Shown: positions 44,757 through 53,128 of the stretch, piece after piece
How positions within the stretch are numbered: the first letter of the stretch is position 1
Layout: the number at the start of each line of letters is the position of its first letter
Assembly (NCBI GenBank): GCA_902771735.1
Contig: CACXXO010000002.1
Coordinates: 1 to 64,000 of the forward strand
Reading direction: 5' to 3'
Origin: an uncultured Bacteroidota bacterium
GTDB lineage: Bacteria > Bacteroidota > Bacteroidia > Bacteroidales > P3
Length of the DNA stretch: 64,000 bases
The notes under the pieces: model-generated
Told to the model about the DNA's origin: nothing
The model's database searches: none
What the model saw: the letters and a program-made list of their open reading frames with translations, nothing else
Made by a program: the position numbers and the translations under genes

Positions 44757-44760
44757 GATT

Positions 44761-45246
44761 ATGATAAACAGGATAAATCTTATATTAAGGGCCAAAAATA
44801 TCACTGCAAAACAGTTTGCGGAGGAAATCGGGATTCAGCCCTCCGGAATGTCGCATATCATGAGCGGCAGGAACAACCCGAGTTTGGAATTTGTCAGCAA
44901 GGTCATCCGTCGCTATCCAGAGATTGATGCCAACTGGCTGCTCCTTGGCAAGGGCGAGATGTACATGGGAGTGAAGAATGATGAGTCAAGAATGAAGAAA
45001 GAAGAAATGGGAAATGAGCCTACACTTTTCACGGAGCCCACGCCTACCCCTGTCTATCCACCCCTATCCGCCCCTGCCTCCGAGCATGTGCCAGAACCTT
45101 CTGGAGAAGAGGTGATTGATGAGCCATGGGAGAATGAAGAGAATGAGCCTGCGCCAAACAAGAACGACGGACGCAGGCTGGTGAAAATCTTGTTCTTCTA
45201 CGATGACCGGACTTTCGAGGAATATCGGCCCTCTGTAGTAGTCTAA
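44761..45246 (+). CDS. XRE-family HTH transcriptional regulator
   Basis: 161 aa. N-terminal helix-turn-helix (about 8-60): ITAKQFAEEIGIQPSGMSHI then MSGRNNPSLEFVSKVIRRYP, followed by IDANWLLLGKGEMY, the usual ending of Bacteroidota CI/XRE-type domains. A Pro/Glu-rich linker (about 80-138) leads to a short conserved tail RRLVKILFFYDDRTFEEYRP typical of this subgroup. Surrounded by AT-rich DNA with palindromes (44359-44756), suggesting autoregulation. It has no phage or mobile genes beside it. Confidence 0.85.
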   Translation: MINRINLILRAKNITAKQFAEEIGIQPSGMSHIMSGRNNPSLEFVSKVIRRYPEIDANWLLLGKGEMYMGVKNDESRMKKEEMGNEPTLFTEPTPTPVYPPLSAPASEHVPEPSGEEVIDEPWENEENEPAPNKNDGRRLVKILFFYDDRTFEEYRPSVVV

Positions 45247-45277
45247 AGGGGCTAAAGACTTTGTATAGCTTTTTGAT

Positions 45278-45781
45278 TTAACCCTTATTGGGTGTTTTGT
45301 TGTGCCAGAATCGAGGGGTGAGGTCCATGAGGATGTTGCCGGGCTCGGTGTTGCGGCGGTGCTGCACAAGGTAGAGGCGCTGGTTGGTGCTGGGCGACTT
45401 GAGAGGTCCGAGATGTTTCAGGTAAGGTCCTAGTTTGACATAGTCCAGATTGCTCAAGTCCACCTCTTTGGCCAGCAGCGTGCGGCCGCTGTACCAGGCG
45501 GTCTTCAGGCCGGGGTGGCGCTGTTTAAGGCGTGAGGCGATGCGGTTGATTTCGGCAGGATTGGCGTCGCCCCCCATGAAGGCCACACAGCTCACTCCCG
45601 CGGGCTGGTGCTCGAGCATGCAGTCGATGGCTTCGTCGGTCAACGGTTCTCCGATGTCGCCCCACAGCTGCGGCGAGTGGCATCCCGGGCAGTGGCAGGG
45701 GCATCCGGAGAGGTTGACGGCCAGCGTCACCTCGTCGGGAATTTCTTGGAAGACAATATCTGTGTTAGTATATTTGAGCAT
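45278..45781 (-). CDS. nrdG: Anaerobic ribonucleotide reductase activating protein NrdG
   Basis: 167 aa from MLKYTN at 45781; the longer frame to 45811 runs into the repeat element. Radical-SAM enzyme that installs the glycyl radical on NrdD. Cluster motif NLSGCPCHCPGCHSPQLW gives CxxxCxxC. AFMGGDANPAEI is the SAM-binding GGD region. Follows nrdD in the same operon with an 84-bp gap that holds repeat copy 2. Confidence 0.93.
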   Translation of the reverse strand: MLKYTNTDIVFQEIPDEVTLAVNLSGCPCHCPGCHSPQLWGDIGEPLTDEAIDCMLEHQPAGVSCVAFMGGDANPAEINRIASRLKQRHPGLKTAWYSGRTLLAKEVDLSNLDYVKLGPYLKHLGPLKSPSTNQRLYLVQHRRNTEPGNILMDLTPRFWHNKTPNKG

Positions 45782-45789
45782 GGTTTTAG

Positions 45790-45859
45790 GGGTCGCTTCA
45801 CTCAAAATCATTCAAAATCTTTCTCAAATTTTATAGGATTTTGAGGCCGATGGCCGACC
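45790..45859 (-). repeat. Dispersed intra-operon repeat, copy 2 (nrdD-nrdG gap)
   Basis: 70 bp matching 29302-29386 nearly base for base except a 15-bp deletion and a few changes. Shares GGGTCGCTTC, the CTCAAAATC...GATTTTGAG inverted pair and the terminal GGCCGATGGCC palindrome-like end. Confidence 0.78.
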
Positions 45860-45865
45860 ATAGTA

Positions 45866-47962
45866 TTAGTTCATAGTAGCGTAGTAGCGACGGGCGGCTT
45901 CCTGCTGGCGAGGTTTGCTGAAGTTGGAGACGCGGCGCAGGTAGCCGATGACGCGGGTCAGGTAGTCGACGTTCTTTGAATGGCAGTGGGGGCACTCTTT
46001 CAGGTAGCGTTTGTCGATGTGGCCGCAATCGTTGCAGATGGTGTTGGGGATGTTGAATGTGAAGTAGTTGCAGCCTTCTTTTGCGGCCACCTCGAGCAGC
46101 TGCATGTACTGCTGCTGGGTGAGGTGTTCCTCGAGGTTGCAGTGGAGAGCGGAACCACCGGTGAGGTGTTCGATGTAGGGGGCGCCGTGCAGGCGGAATT
46201 TGTCCAGGACGGTGAGCGACTGGTCTTCGACGATGTAGAAGTAGGAGTTGTAGCAGTCGCGCGGCACGAAGTAGCCGTCCTCGCGGTCCCACTTGGCGTG
46301 CTTCACGCCCACGTTCTCGGCGGGGATCATCTCGCAGTTGAACATCACCTCCTTGGTGCGGTATTCCTTGTTTTTCTTCTCGACGAGGCCGAGGACCGTC
46401 TGTACGAACTCGCGGTACTGCGGGTTGTCGTTGATGGGGATGCCCATGAATTCGGCGGCCTCCACCAGGCCGTTGACACCGATGGTGAGGTACTGGCGGG
46501 CAATGTTGATGTATCCGGCGTCGAAGAGCGGCAGCATGCCGTGGGCCTGCAGGTCCTTGAGGTTCTCGTTGTAGGCCAGCTGTACCTTGTGGCAGAGGTC
46601 GATGATGTCGGTGAGGAATTCCTTGTAGTCCTGGCCGTGGTTGACGGCGTATTGGATGCAGCGGTTGAGGTTGATGGTGAGCACGCTCTTGGAGCCTGTG
46701 GAGACGCCGCCGGCGCCCAGCGTGTAACTGAAGCCGTTGTCGGTAATCTCGTTGCGCAGGCGGCAGCAGGAGCTCAGTGAGTCGGCATTGTCGGAGATAT
46801 AGGTGAAGAAGGAGTGGCCTTCAGAGTACATCTCGGCGGTGAAATCGGCCATGTCTTGGTCGACGAACTTGCCGTTCTTGTCGTAGAGCAGTGCCATAGT
46901 CTCCACAGGGAATGTCAGCACGGCCTTGGTGCGCTCCTGGTTGAACCACTTCATGAAGCGTTTCTGCAGCCATTTCAGGCCCTCCCAGTCGGGTTCCGAG
47001 CCGTCGGGGAATCGGAACTCGCCGAAGAGGCTCTTGAAATAGGGCTCGTCGTAGTAGGCTATGTTCCAGAACACCGACTGATAGTTGCGGGCGCCGGTGG
47101 GTTGGTTGAGCGAGTAGACAATCTGCTCGAAGCAGTCGGTGATGACCTTGTCTATGGTGCGTTGCTTGAGGCTGAGGTCCACCACCTTGTCGGGCTCGCG
47201 CCAGTAGTCCTTTCCGTAATCTTTCTGGATGAAGTAGTTGAGGTACATCAGGAATTCGGGCGTGGCGCAGGCGCCGCTCAGCATGGAGGAGACCATGAAG
47301 ACCATGTTGATGAAGCCGCCGCAGTAGCTCTTGAGGTTGGTGGGAGCCGTGGAGTTGCCGCCGATGCTCGTGGTGCCGCCCAGCAGCCAGGGATACATCG
47401 TGATGGAGGCGCAGTAGTTTGCCAGCGACGTCTCGTCGTTCTTGTAGATGAAATGGTGCGTCAGCAGGTCGATGTAGCGGTCGGCCATCTCTTTGCCGTA
47501 CATCTGTTTGATGCGGTCGGTGAGCAGGCGGCGGTTGAGGCGGATGAAGCCGCTTTTGGGCAGCTCGCCGATGAGGGTGGCGATGTTCTTGTTCTCCACG
47601 TTGGCGTTGGCGTCGAACTTCGAGCCTGTGGCGGCGTTGGCGGCTACCACATAGTCGCTCAGGAAGTGCAGCTTCTCCATCGTCTCGCGGTCCTCGGTGT
47701 GTTGCTGGCGGTAGAGGATGAAGCTCTTGGCCACGTTGTAGTAGCCCTCCTTCATCAACGCCACCTCCACCTGGTTCTGGATTTCCTCGACGGTAATGCC
47801 GTCGTGGATATCGATGAGGGACAGAATCTTCGACAGTTTGCCCAGGTCGATGGGCTCCTTCTGCGAGTTGAACGCTTTGATGATGGCGTTCATAATCTTG
47901 TCGAGCGAGAAGCGTTCCTGCGTCCCGTCGCGTTTGGTGATGGTGAAACTGTGGGTCTCCAT
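45866..47962 (-). CDS. nrdD: Anaerobic ribonucleoside-triphosphate reductase NrdD
   Basis: 698 aa. Oxygen-sensitive class III enzyme making dNTPs. N-terminal ATP-cone (about 5-95) begins ITKRDGTQERFSLDKIMNAI. The C-terminus has the zinc-binding CNDCGH and CPHCHSK pairs and the glycyl radical site RVIGYLRR near residue 670. Length is typical. Transcribed from a promoter at 48268-48299 through a leader of about 300 nt that contains a cobalamin riboswitch, implying control by B12 availability. Confidence 0.96.
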   Translation of the reverse strand: METHSFTITKRDGTQERFSLDKIMNAIIKAFNSQKEPIDLGKLSKILSLIDIHDGITVEEIQNQVEVALMKEGYYNVAKSFILYRQQHTEDRETMEKLHFLSDYVVAANAATGSKFDANANVENKNIATLIGELPKSGFIRLNRRLLTDRIKQMYGKEMADRYIDLLTHHFIYKNDETSLANYCASITMYPWLLGGTTSIGGNSTAPTNLKSYCGGFINMVFMVSSMLSGACATPEFLMYLNYFIQKDYGKDYWREPDKVVDLSLKQRTIDKVITDCFEQIVYSLNQPTGARNYQSVFWNIAYYDEPYFKSLFGEFRFPDGSEPDWEGLKWLQKRFMKWFNQERTKAVLTFPVETMALLYDKNGKFVDQDMADFTAEMYSEGHSFFTYISDNADSLSSCCRLRNEITDNGFSYTLGAGGVSTGSKSVLTINLNRCIQYAVNHGQDYKEFLTDIIDLCHKVQLAYNENLKDLQAHGMLPLFDAGYINIARQYLTIGVNGLVEAAEFMGIPINDNPQYREFVQTVLGLVEKKNKEYRTKEVMFNCEMIPAENVGVKHAKWDREDGYFVPRDCYNSYFYIVEDQSLTVLDKFRLHGAPYIEHLTGGSALHCNLEEHLTQQQYMQLLEVAAKEGCNYFTFNIPNTICNDCGHIDKRYLKECPHCHSKNVDYLTRVIGYLRRVSNFSKPRQQEAARRYYATMN

Positions 47963-48083
47963 GGGTGCTTGCTTATTATATATATTGTATTCTTTATTTC
48001 AATATTGTGCGAGCAAAAGGCGACCGAAGGAGGGTGGTGGGTTCGACGGCCGGCTTTTGACGCGAAAGCGGCATGTATCGTTC

Positions 48084-48230
48084 TTGCACATGGCAGGTGT
48101 CTGGCTTGGCTGATGAACACAATAATGTATTCACAGGTTCACAGTTGCGCGACAGCTCGCGATTTTCACGCGATTCCCTCTTGGTGCCCGCCCCGGTGGG
48201 GTGGCAGCCATGGCAAACAATTCATGTCAA
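48084..48230 (-). promoter_or_regulatory. Cobalamin riboswitch in the nrdDG leader
   Basis: On the minus strand, landmarks of the AdoCbl riboswitch occur in order: GGGAATCGCGTGAAAATCGC then GAGCTGTCGCGCAACTGTGA (core at 48136-48178), followed by the B12 box AGCCAAGCCAGACACCTGCC at 48088-48111. Lies between the nrdD promoter and start codon, so it should switch nrdDG off when cobalamin is plentiful. Boundaries are approximate. Confidence 0.88.
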
Positions 48231-48267
48231 GGAACTTATCCGAGGTCTCTCCCGGAAGTTTCATGCT

Positions 48268-48299
48268 GCAAAGATACACCCATTCCTCCGTTTGGCAAA
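48268..48299 (-). promoter_or_regulatory. Promoter of nrdDG
   Basis: Minus-strand TATCTTTGC (48268-48276) with TTTG (48296-48299) 19 bp upstream; good consensus match. The transcript would start about 300 nt before nrdD and cover the riboswitch. Confidence 0.75.
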
Positions 48300-48352
48300 A
48301 TAATGTTGTCAACAAAAAATCAACAAAAAACCGTTGAAAACTCCCCCTGCCA

Positions 48353-48449
48353 CCAACTACCTGATAACCACCTACCAACGCCCTACCAACTCCTAATCAA
48401 CTCCTACCATGGTAGGAGTTGGTAGGGTGTTGGTAGGTACTTGGTATGG
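48353..48449. repeat. Palindromic CTACCAACTC-type repeat, copy R5
   Basis: Centre is a perfect 24-bp palindrome (48398-48421) reading CAACTCCTACCA and its complement; further CTACCAAC units to the left and TTGGTAGG units to the right every 10-11 bp. Lies in the 625-bp gap 47963-48587 between nrdD and the BspA-like gene, which also holds the riboswitch and two promoters. Confidence 0.82.
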
Positions 48450-48512
48450 TCCTCGTGGGTACTTCGGCCCACCCCGGTTGTTACCGCACATAGCCCCTTC
48501 GTCAAAATATTT

Positions 48513-48544
48513 TTTGTGGATTGGAATTTTATTCGTATTTTTGC
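48513..48544 (+). promoter_or_regulatory. Promoter of the BspA-like gene
   Basis: TTTG (48513-48516) and TATTTTTGC (48536-48544), spacer 19 bp, about 45 bp before the ATG. Confidence 0.75.
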
Positions 48545-48587
48545 AGTCGCTTACGAGAGTGAAGTATAAGCAGTAAGCAAAAAAGAC

Positions 48588-50405
48588 ATGAAACACGGAT
48601 TATTTTTTTTCGCTTTTTCGATAATGGCAATTTGTGCGTCGGCACAAGTATACAGTTATCCTTCAATTACCTCCTCGGGACACACATTGTATTTTGATAT
48701 TGCCGATGGCGAAGCTGCTGTGGTAAAGAAAAGTTATAGTTACCCGAATTACGGAAACACATTGTCCGGTGATTTGATTATTCCCGACAGCGTGGAGTAT
48801 GATGGCGTGAAATATCCAGTTACCTCAATCGGGCATGAGGCATTTGAATATGCAACCATGCGTTCGGTGCAGATACCCAGTACAGTACGGACTATTGTGA
48901 TCAGGGCCTTTAGTGCCTGCGACAGTTTGACATCGTTGGTTATACCCAACTCGGTGACTTCCATCGGAATGCAGGCGTTTGCCGGCAGTTTCAATATTAC
49001 CTCGATAGTGCTACCCGACTCATTGACTGTTATAGAACAAGGAATCTTTGAGAACGACACATCTTTGATTTCTGTTGTTGTGCCAGATGCTGTTGTTTCT
49101 GTTGGTTATGGGGCATTTTCACAATGCTATAGCCTTAGGTCGGTTACTTTTGGCGCTTCTGTGGCTAGCATTGGCGGATTGACATTCTGGAATTGCCATG
49201 CATTAGATTCTCTGATTTTCAAATCAGATGTAGCCCCATCGGTGGGTGCTAATATGTTTCCTGGAGCTCCGGATACTCTTGTGATTGACATCCCATGTGG
49301 CTCGTACCACTCCTATTCGTCTGCTTTTGGTTCCAATCATACTTATATTGTGCCATCGGTCAATTTATCTATGACCGTTTCCTCGTCGGCTCCAGATTGG
49401 GGTTCCGCGGATGTTGTTCTCGATGCCGACCAGCAGGATGTTCGGTGCGACTCTAGTGCCGTGATACAAGCTGTGGCCAATTACGGCTATCATTTCACCG
49501 GTTGGAGCAATGGTAGTATGGCTAACCCTGACACGCTGATGATTGACAGGGACAGTGTGTTGATAGCCAGTTTCGCTAAAAACAGCTATTCTGTAGAGGT
49601 GCAGAGTTCCGACACAACTATCGGCTCTGTCAGTGGTGGCGGCGTGTTTGAATATATAGACACCACTGTGCTGACGGCCACAGCGGTGGCACCCTACCAT
49701 TTTGTGCGTTGGAGCGATGGAAATACACAGAATCCCAGGCCATTTGTCGTTACAAGTGATGCTGTACGAATGGCAATCTTTGGCATTGACACTTTCACCG
49801 TAAGCCTTCAGGTTGATAGCGTTACACATGGTACTTGCACTGGTTTTGGCAACTATCCCTATGGAGCTGCGGCCTCGGTGGTGGCTGTCCCGTATAGCGG
49901 ATACCAGTTTTCACATTGGAGCGATGGCTCGACATTTAATCCATACACTTTCGCGGTGGTGGATGATGTCCAGCTGACGGCAATTTTCTATGCAAACGGC
50001 ACTCCATATCAAGATACACTGGAAATACATGACTCCGTGTATATCGATGTGCCAGTTCACGATACAACATACATTACTTTGACCGACACGGTATTTTTGA
50101 CAGAAACAGACACCATTTGGCTGCATGATACAATATACCTTCCGCAATTCATTCACGATACTATTTATATCACAGAGGGCATCGACGGTGTGGATGCGCT
50201 GAATGCCAAGGTGTATGTTAGCAATGGGCAGATTGTTGTCGAGGGAGCTGACGGCAACCCGGTGACGCTGTTCGACATCAACGGACGAATGGTTGCCACC
50301 AAGCAGGATTATGGTACAGAGATATGTTTCGATGTCTCTACCAGCGGTACCTACATGATTAAGATTGGCAGCCATCCGGCAAGGAAGGTGGTGGTGCTAA
50401 TGTAG
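48588..50405 (+). CDS. BspA-like leucine-rich-repeat surface protein, T9SS cargo
   Basis: 605 aa. Signal peptide (about 1-19, ending ASAQ). Residues about 60-225 are BspA-type LRRs with LTSLVIPNSVTSIGMQAFAG and similar repeats. About 265-465 hold three InlB/Listeria-type repeats (HFTGWSNGS, HFVRWSDGN, QFSHWSDGS each followed by an AxF). A linker (about 475-530) repeats HDTxY/TDT units. The end is a T9SS type A sorting domain (LFDINGRMVA, then HPARKVVVLM). Likely an adhesin or binding protein on the cell surface; ligand unknown. Confidence 0.85.
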   Translation: MKHGLFFFAFSIMAICASAQVYSYPSITSSGHTLYFDIADGEAAVVKKSYSYPNYGNTLSGDLIIPDSVEYDGVKYPVTSIGHEAFEYATMRSVQIPSTVRTIVIRAFSACDSLTSLVIPNSVTSIGMQAFAGSFNITSIVLPDSLTVIEQGIFENDTSLISVVVPDAVVSVGYGAFSQCYSLRSVTFGASVASIGGLTFWNCHALDSLIFKSDVAPSVGANMFPGAPDTLVIDIPCGSYHSYSSAFGSNHTYIVPSVNLSMTVSSSAPDWGSADVVLDADQQDVRCDSSAVIQAVANYGYHFTGWSNGSMANPDTLMIDRDSVLIASFAKNSYSVEVQSSDTTIGSVSGGGVFEYIDTTVLTATAVAPYHFVRWSDGNTQNPRPFVVTSDAVRMAIFGIDTFTVSLQVDSVTHGTCTGFGNYPYGAAASVVAVPYSGYQFSHWSDGSTFNPYTFAVVDDVQLTAIFYANGTPYQDTLEIHDSVYIDVPVHDTTYITLTDTVFLTETDTIWLHDTIYLPQFIHDTIYITEGIDGVDALNAKVYVSNGQIVVEGADGNPVTLFDINGRMVATKQDYGTEICFDVSTSGTYMIKIGSHPARKVVVLM

Positions 50406-50433
50406 CGAAACCTCAAGAGCAATAGGTTAAAAA

Positions 50434-50472
50434 AATGCTCATGATTCATTTAGAGTCATGAGCATTTTTTTT
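50434..50472 (+). terminator. Terminator after the BspA-like gene
   Basis: AATGCTCATGA (50434-50444) and TCATGAGCATT (50456-50466), loop of 11, then a run of T. Confidence 0.88.
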
Positions 50473-50501
50473 ATTCTGTCAACAGCTGTTGAAACATTTT
50501 T

Positions 50502-50533
50502 TTTGTTGATTAAGAAATTCTTCGTATATTTGC
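50502..50533 (+). promoter_or_regulatory. Promoter of pruA
   Basis: TTTG (50502-50505) and TATATTTGC (50525-50533), spacer 19 bp. Confidence 0.75.
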
Positions 50534-50567
50534 ACCCAAAATTAAACCACTAAAAACATTACAAAAA

Positions 50568-52328
50568 ATGAACAACAGCATTTACCTTTTCCCGAAACCC
50601 GAGAATGAACCTGTGCTTGGCTACGCCCCCGGCAGCCCCGAGCGCACCGCTATCCGCAAGGCCCTCGACGAGCTCTACAACAAGGTGACCGAGATTCCCG
50701 CCATCATCGGTGGCAAGGAGGTGAGAACCAAGAATATGGGCGAAGTGGTGATGCCCACCGAGAACCACCACGTGCTGGCCCGCTACCACAAGGTGGGCGA
50801 GAAAGAGGTGAAGGCCGCCATTGCCGCCGCCATGAAGGCTCAGAAGGAATGGGCCGACACCCCCTGGATCGACCGCGCCAGCGTGATGCTGAAAATCGCC
50901 ACCCTCATCAGCGGCAAGTACCGCTGGCTCATCAATGCCGCCACTATGCTCGGCCAGGGCAAGACCACCATGCAGGCTGAAATCGACAGCGCCTGTGAGT
51001 TGGTGGATTTCCTGCGCTACAACGCTTTCTATGCCAGCCAGATTTACAGCGATCAGCCCTGCAGCGACAAGGGCACGCTGAATTATGTGAACTACCGCGC
51101 CATGGAGGGCTTTGTGTTTGCCATCACCCCGTTCAACTTCACCTCCATCGCTTCCAATCTCTGCCTGAGTCCTGCCTTGATGGGCAACGTCTGCATCTGG
51201 AAGCCCTCGACGACGGCGCTGTTGAGTAACTACATCCTGATGAAGATTTACAAGGAAGCCGGCCTGCCCGACGGCGTGGTGAATTTCCTCCCCGGCAGCG
51301 GCGCCCTCATCGGCAAGGTGGCCTTCGCCGACGAGAACCTCGCGGGTGTCCACTTCACCGGCAGCACCGGCACCTTCAAGGGATTCTGGAAGGCCATCGG
51401 TCAGAATATCGACAACTACAAGACCTACCCGAAGATTGTCGGCGAGACCGGCGGCAAGGATTTCATCATGGTGCACAAAAGCGCCGACCCTGAGCAGGTG
51501 GCCACTGCCATCGTCCGTGGCGCTTTCGAGTTCCAAGGCCAGAAATGTTCGGCCGCCAGCCGTGCCTATGTGCCCAAGAGCTTGTGGCCCAAGGTGAAGG
51601 ATATCGTCGGAAAGATGATGAAAGAGATTAAGATGGGCGATGTGCGCGACTTCAGCGCTTTCGTCAATGCCGTTATCGACGAGGCTTCGTTCGACAATTG
51701 CATGCGCTATATCGACCACGCCAAGAAGAGCAAAGATGCCGAGATTGTCTTCGGCGGCAAGGGCGACAAGAGTCAAGGCTGGTTTGTCGAACCTACGGTT
51801 ATCTTGGCCAAGAAGCCCGACTACAAGTCGATGTGCGAGGAGATTTTCGGACCCATCATTACCATCTATGTCTATGAGGATGCCAAGTACGAGGAGACCT
51901 GCCGCCTGTGCGACACCACTTCGCCCTATGCCCTCACGGGAGCCATCTTTGCCAACGACCGTATGGCTCTGCGCAAGGGTGCCGAAATATTGAAGTATTC
52001 GGCCGGCAACATCTACTACAACGACAAGCCCACGGGAGCCGTGGTGGGCCAGCAGCCCTTCGGCGGCGCCCGTGCCAGCGGCACTAACGACAAGGCTGGC
52101 TCCTACCTAAACCTTGTGCGCTGGATCAGCCCGCAGGCTGTCAAAGAGACTTTCGATCCTGCCCGCAATTGCTTCTATCCTTTTGTGAGCAACGAGGACA
52201 ACCCCTACAAGCCCGCCGTGGCCGCCAAGAAAGCCGCCTCCAAGGCTGTCGCCAAGAAGGCTCCTGCCAAGGTTGCCGCTCCCAAGGCCAAAGCTCCGGC
52301 TAAGAAAACCGTCGCCAAGAAGAAATAA
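50568..52328 (+). CDS. pruA: L-glutamate gamma-semialdehyde dehydrogenase with H1-like tail
   Basis: 586 aa. Oxidises glutamate semialdehyde (pyrroline-5-carboxylate) to glutamate, the second step of proline degradation. ALDH features: ITPFNFTSIASNL, VHFTGSTGTFKG (cofactor loop), GETGGKDF (general-base Glu) and FQGQKCSAASRAYVP (nucleophile Cys about 325). The enzyme proper ends near residue 547; the last 39 residues consist mainly of Lys (14) and Ala (15) with Pro, as in histone H1 tails, and are not part of the normal fold. No proline dehydrogenase lies nearby. Confidence 0.93.
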   Translation: MNNSIYLFPKPENEPVLGYAPGSPERTAIRKALDELYNKVTEIPAIIGGKEVRTKNMGEVVMPTENHHVLARYHKVGEKEVKAAIAAAMKAQKEWADTPWIDRASVMLKIATLISGKYRWLINAATMLGQGKTTMQAEIDSACELVDFLRYNAFYASQIYSDQPCSDKGTLNYVNYRAMEGFVFAITPFNFTSIASNLCLSPALMGNVCIWKPSTTALLSNYILMKIYKEAGLPDGVVNFLPGSGALIGKVAFADENLAGVHFTGSTGTFKGFWKAIGQNIDNYKTYPKIVGETGGKDFIMVHKSADPEQVATAIVRGAFEFQGQKCSAASRAYVPKSLWPKVKDIVGKMMKEIKMGDVRDFSAFVNAVIDEASFDNCMRYIDHAKKSKDAEIVFGGKGDKSQGWFVEPTVILAKKPDYKSMCEEIFGPIITIYVYEDAKYEETCRLCDTTSPYALTGAIFANDRMALRKGAEILKYSAGNIYYNDKPTGAVVGQQPFGGARASGTNDKAGSYLNLVRWISPQAVKETFDPARNCFYPFVSNEDNPYKPAVAAKKAASKAVAKKAPAKVAAPKAKAPAKKTVAKKK

Positions 52329-52350
52329 AATTCTTTGGGGTATAAAAAGA

Positions 52351-52378
52351 AAAGGCGCTCCCGGTTGGGAGCGCCTTT
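52351..52378. terminator. Bidirectional terminator between pruA and the FKBP gene
   Basis: AAAGGCGCTCCC (52351-52362) and GGGAGCGCCTTT (52367-52378), loop GGTT. Confidence 0.9.
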
Positions 52379-52387
52379 CTGTGTTTT

Positions 52388-52996
52388 TTACAGCACGTTG
52401 ATTAGTTCGACAGTGAAGATGAGGGCGGCATAGGGCGGGATGTCGGCGCCGGCGCCGCGCTCGCCGTAGGCGAGGTTGTAAGGAATGTAGAACTTGAAGA
52501 TGGAGCCCTCTTTCATGAGCTGTACACCCTCGGTCCATCCGCTGATGACTTGGCGGAGACCGAATTCGGCAGGCATGCCGCGGCGGTAGCTCGAGTCGAA
52601 GACTGTGCCGTCGATGAGGGTGCCTTCATAGTGGCAGCGCACGGTGTCGCTGGCTTTGGGTTGGCGGCCGGAGCCCTCTTTCACCACTTCGTACTGCAGA
52701 CCGCTGGGGGTGGTGTTCACTTCGGGACGCAGTTTGTTTCGGTTGAGGAAGGCTTCGCCCTCGCCTTTGGCAGCTTTGCCTCGTTCGGCGGCTTCTGCCT
52801 GCTGACGTTCCTCGAGTTCGGAGAAGTAGTGTTCAAGGACCTCATGAACTTCTTCATGGCTCATCTTCGGTTGGCGGCCTTGCAGCACGTCGGCGATAGC
52901 AGCAGCGTAGTCCTCCACATTCAGGCTTTCTTTCAAGCCCATTCCAATCAGTTGGTGGCCAATATTGTGGCCCAATGCATAGCTTAATTTATCCAT
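52388..52996 (-). CDS. FKBP-type peptidyl-prolyl isomerase (FkpA/Mip-like), no signal peptide
   Basis: 202 aa. N-terminal dimerisation-like helical part (about 1-90) starting MDKLSYALGHNIGHQLIGMG, then a charged stretch, then an FKBP domain (about 95-202) with TTPSGLQYEVVKEGSG, VRCHYEGTLIDGTVFDSSY, ISGWTEGVQLM and YGERGAGADIPPYAAL. Active-site aromatic residues are kept. Unlike FkpA or Mip there is no signal sequence, so it is likely cytoplasmic. A perfect 8-bp inverted repeat lies at its start. Confidence 0.92.
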   Translation of the reverse strand: MDKLSYALGHNIGHQLIGMGLKESLNVEDYAAAIADVLQGRQPKMSHEEVHEVLEHYFSELEERQQAEAAERGKAAKGEGEAFLNRNKLRPEVNTTPSGLQYEVVKEGSGRQPKASDTVRCHYEGTLIDGTVFDSSYRRGMPAEFGLRQVISGWTEGVQLMKEGSIFKFYIPYNLAYGERGAGADIPPYAALIFTVELINVL

Positions 52997-53020
52997 AATG
53001 GATTATAACGTACATTATGG
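52993..53020. promoter_or_regulatory. Inverted repeat overlapping the FKBP start region
   Basis: CCATAATG (52993-53000) and CATTATGG (53013-53020) with 12 bp between; the centre reads TACGTTATAATC on the minus strand, resembling the -10 half of the ECF-type motif but without its -35 half. Possible operator. Confidence 0.35.
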
Positions 53021-53056
53021 AAAAATATTGTATCTAAATAAATAGAAAAAAAATAT

Positions 53057-53088
53057 TTTGTGGAATGGAATAATGTTTGTACTTTTGC
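53057..53088 (+). promoter_or_regulatory. Promoter of the 53129 lipoprotein gene
   Basis: TTTG (53057-53060) and TACTTTTGC (53080-53088), spacer 19 bp. Confidence 0.75.
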
Positions 53089-53128
53089 AAATTGAAACAA
53101 AAGTACAATCATTAAACACAAACAAATC

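Noticed and set aside
48025..48050. tRNA T-loop-like GGGTTCGACGG
   Set aside because: No cloverleaf can be drawn around it, and it lies in the nrdD leader.
52993..53040. Fourth copy of the ECF-type promoter before the FKBP gene
   Set aside because: The TACGTTATAAT half resembles the -10 box, but the -35 position reads ATACAATATT instead of TGTARTTTTT.
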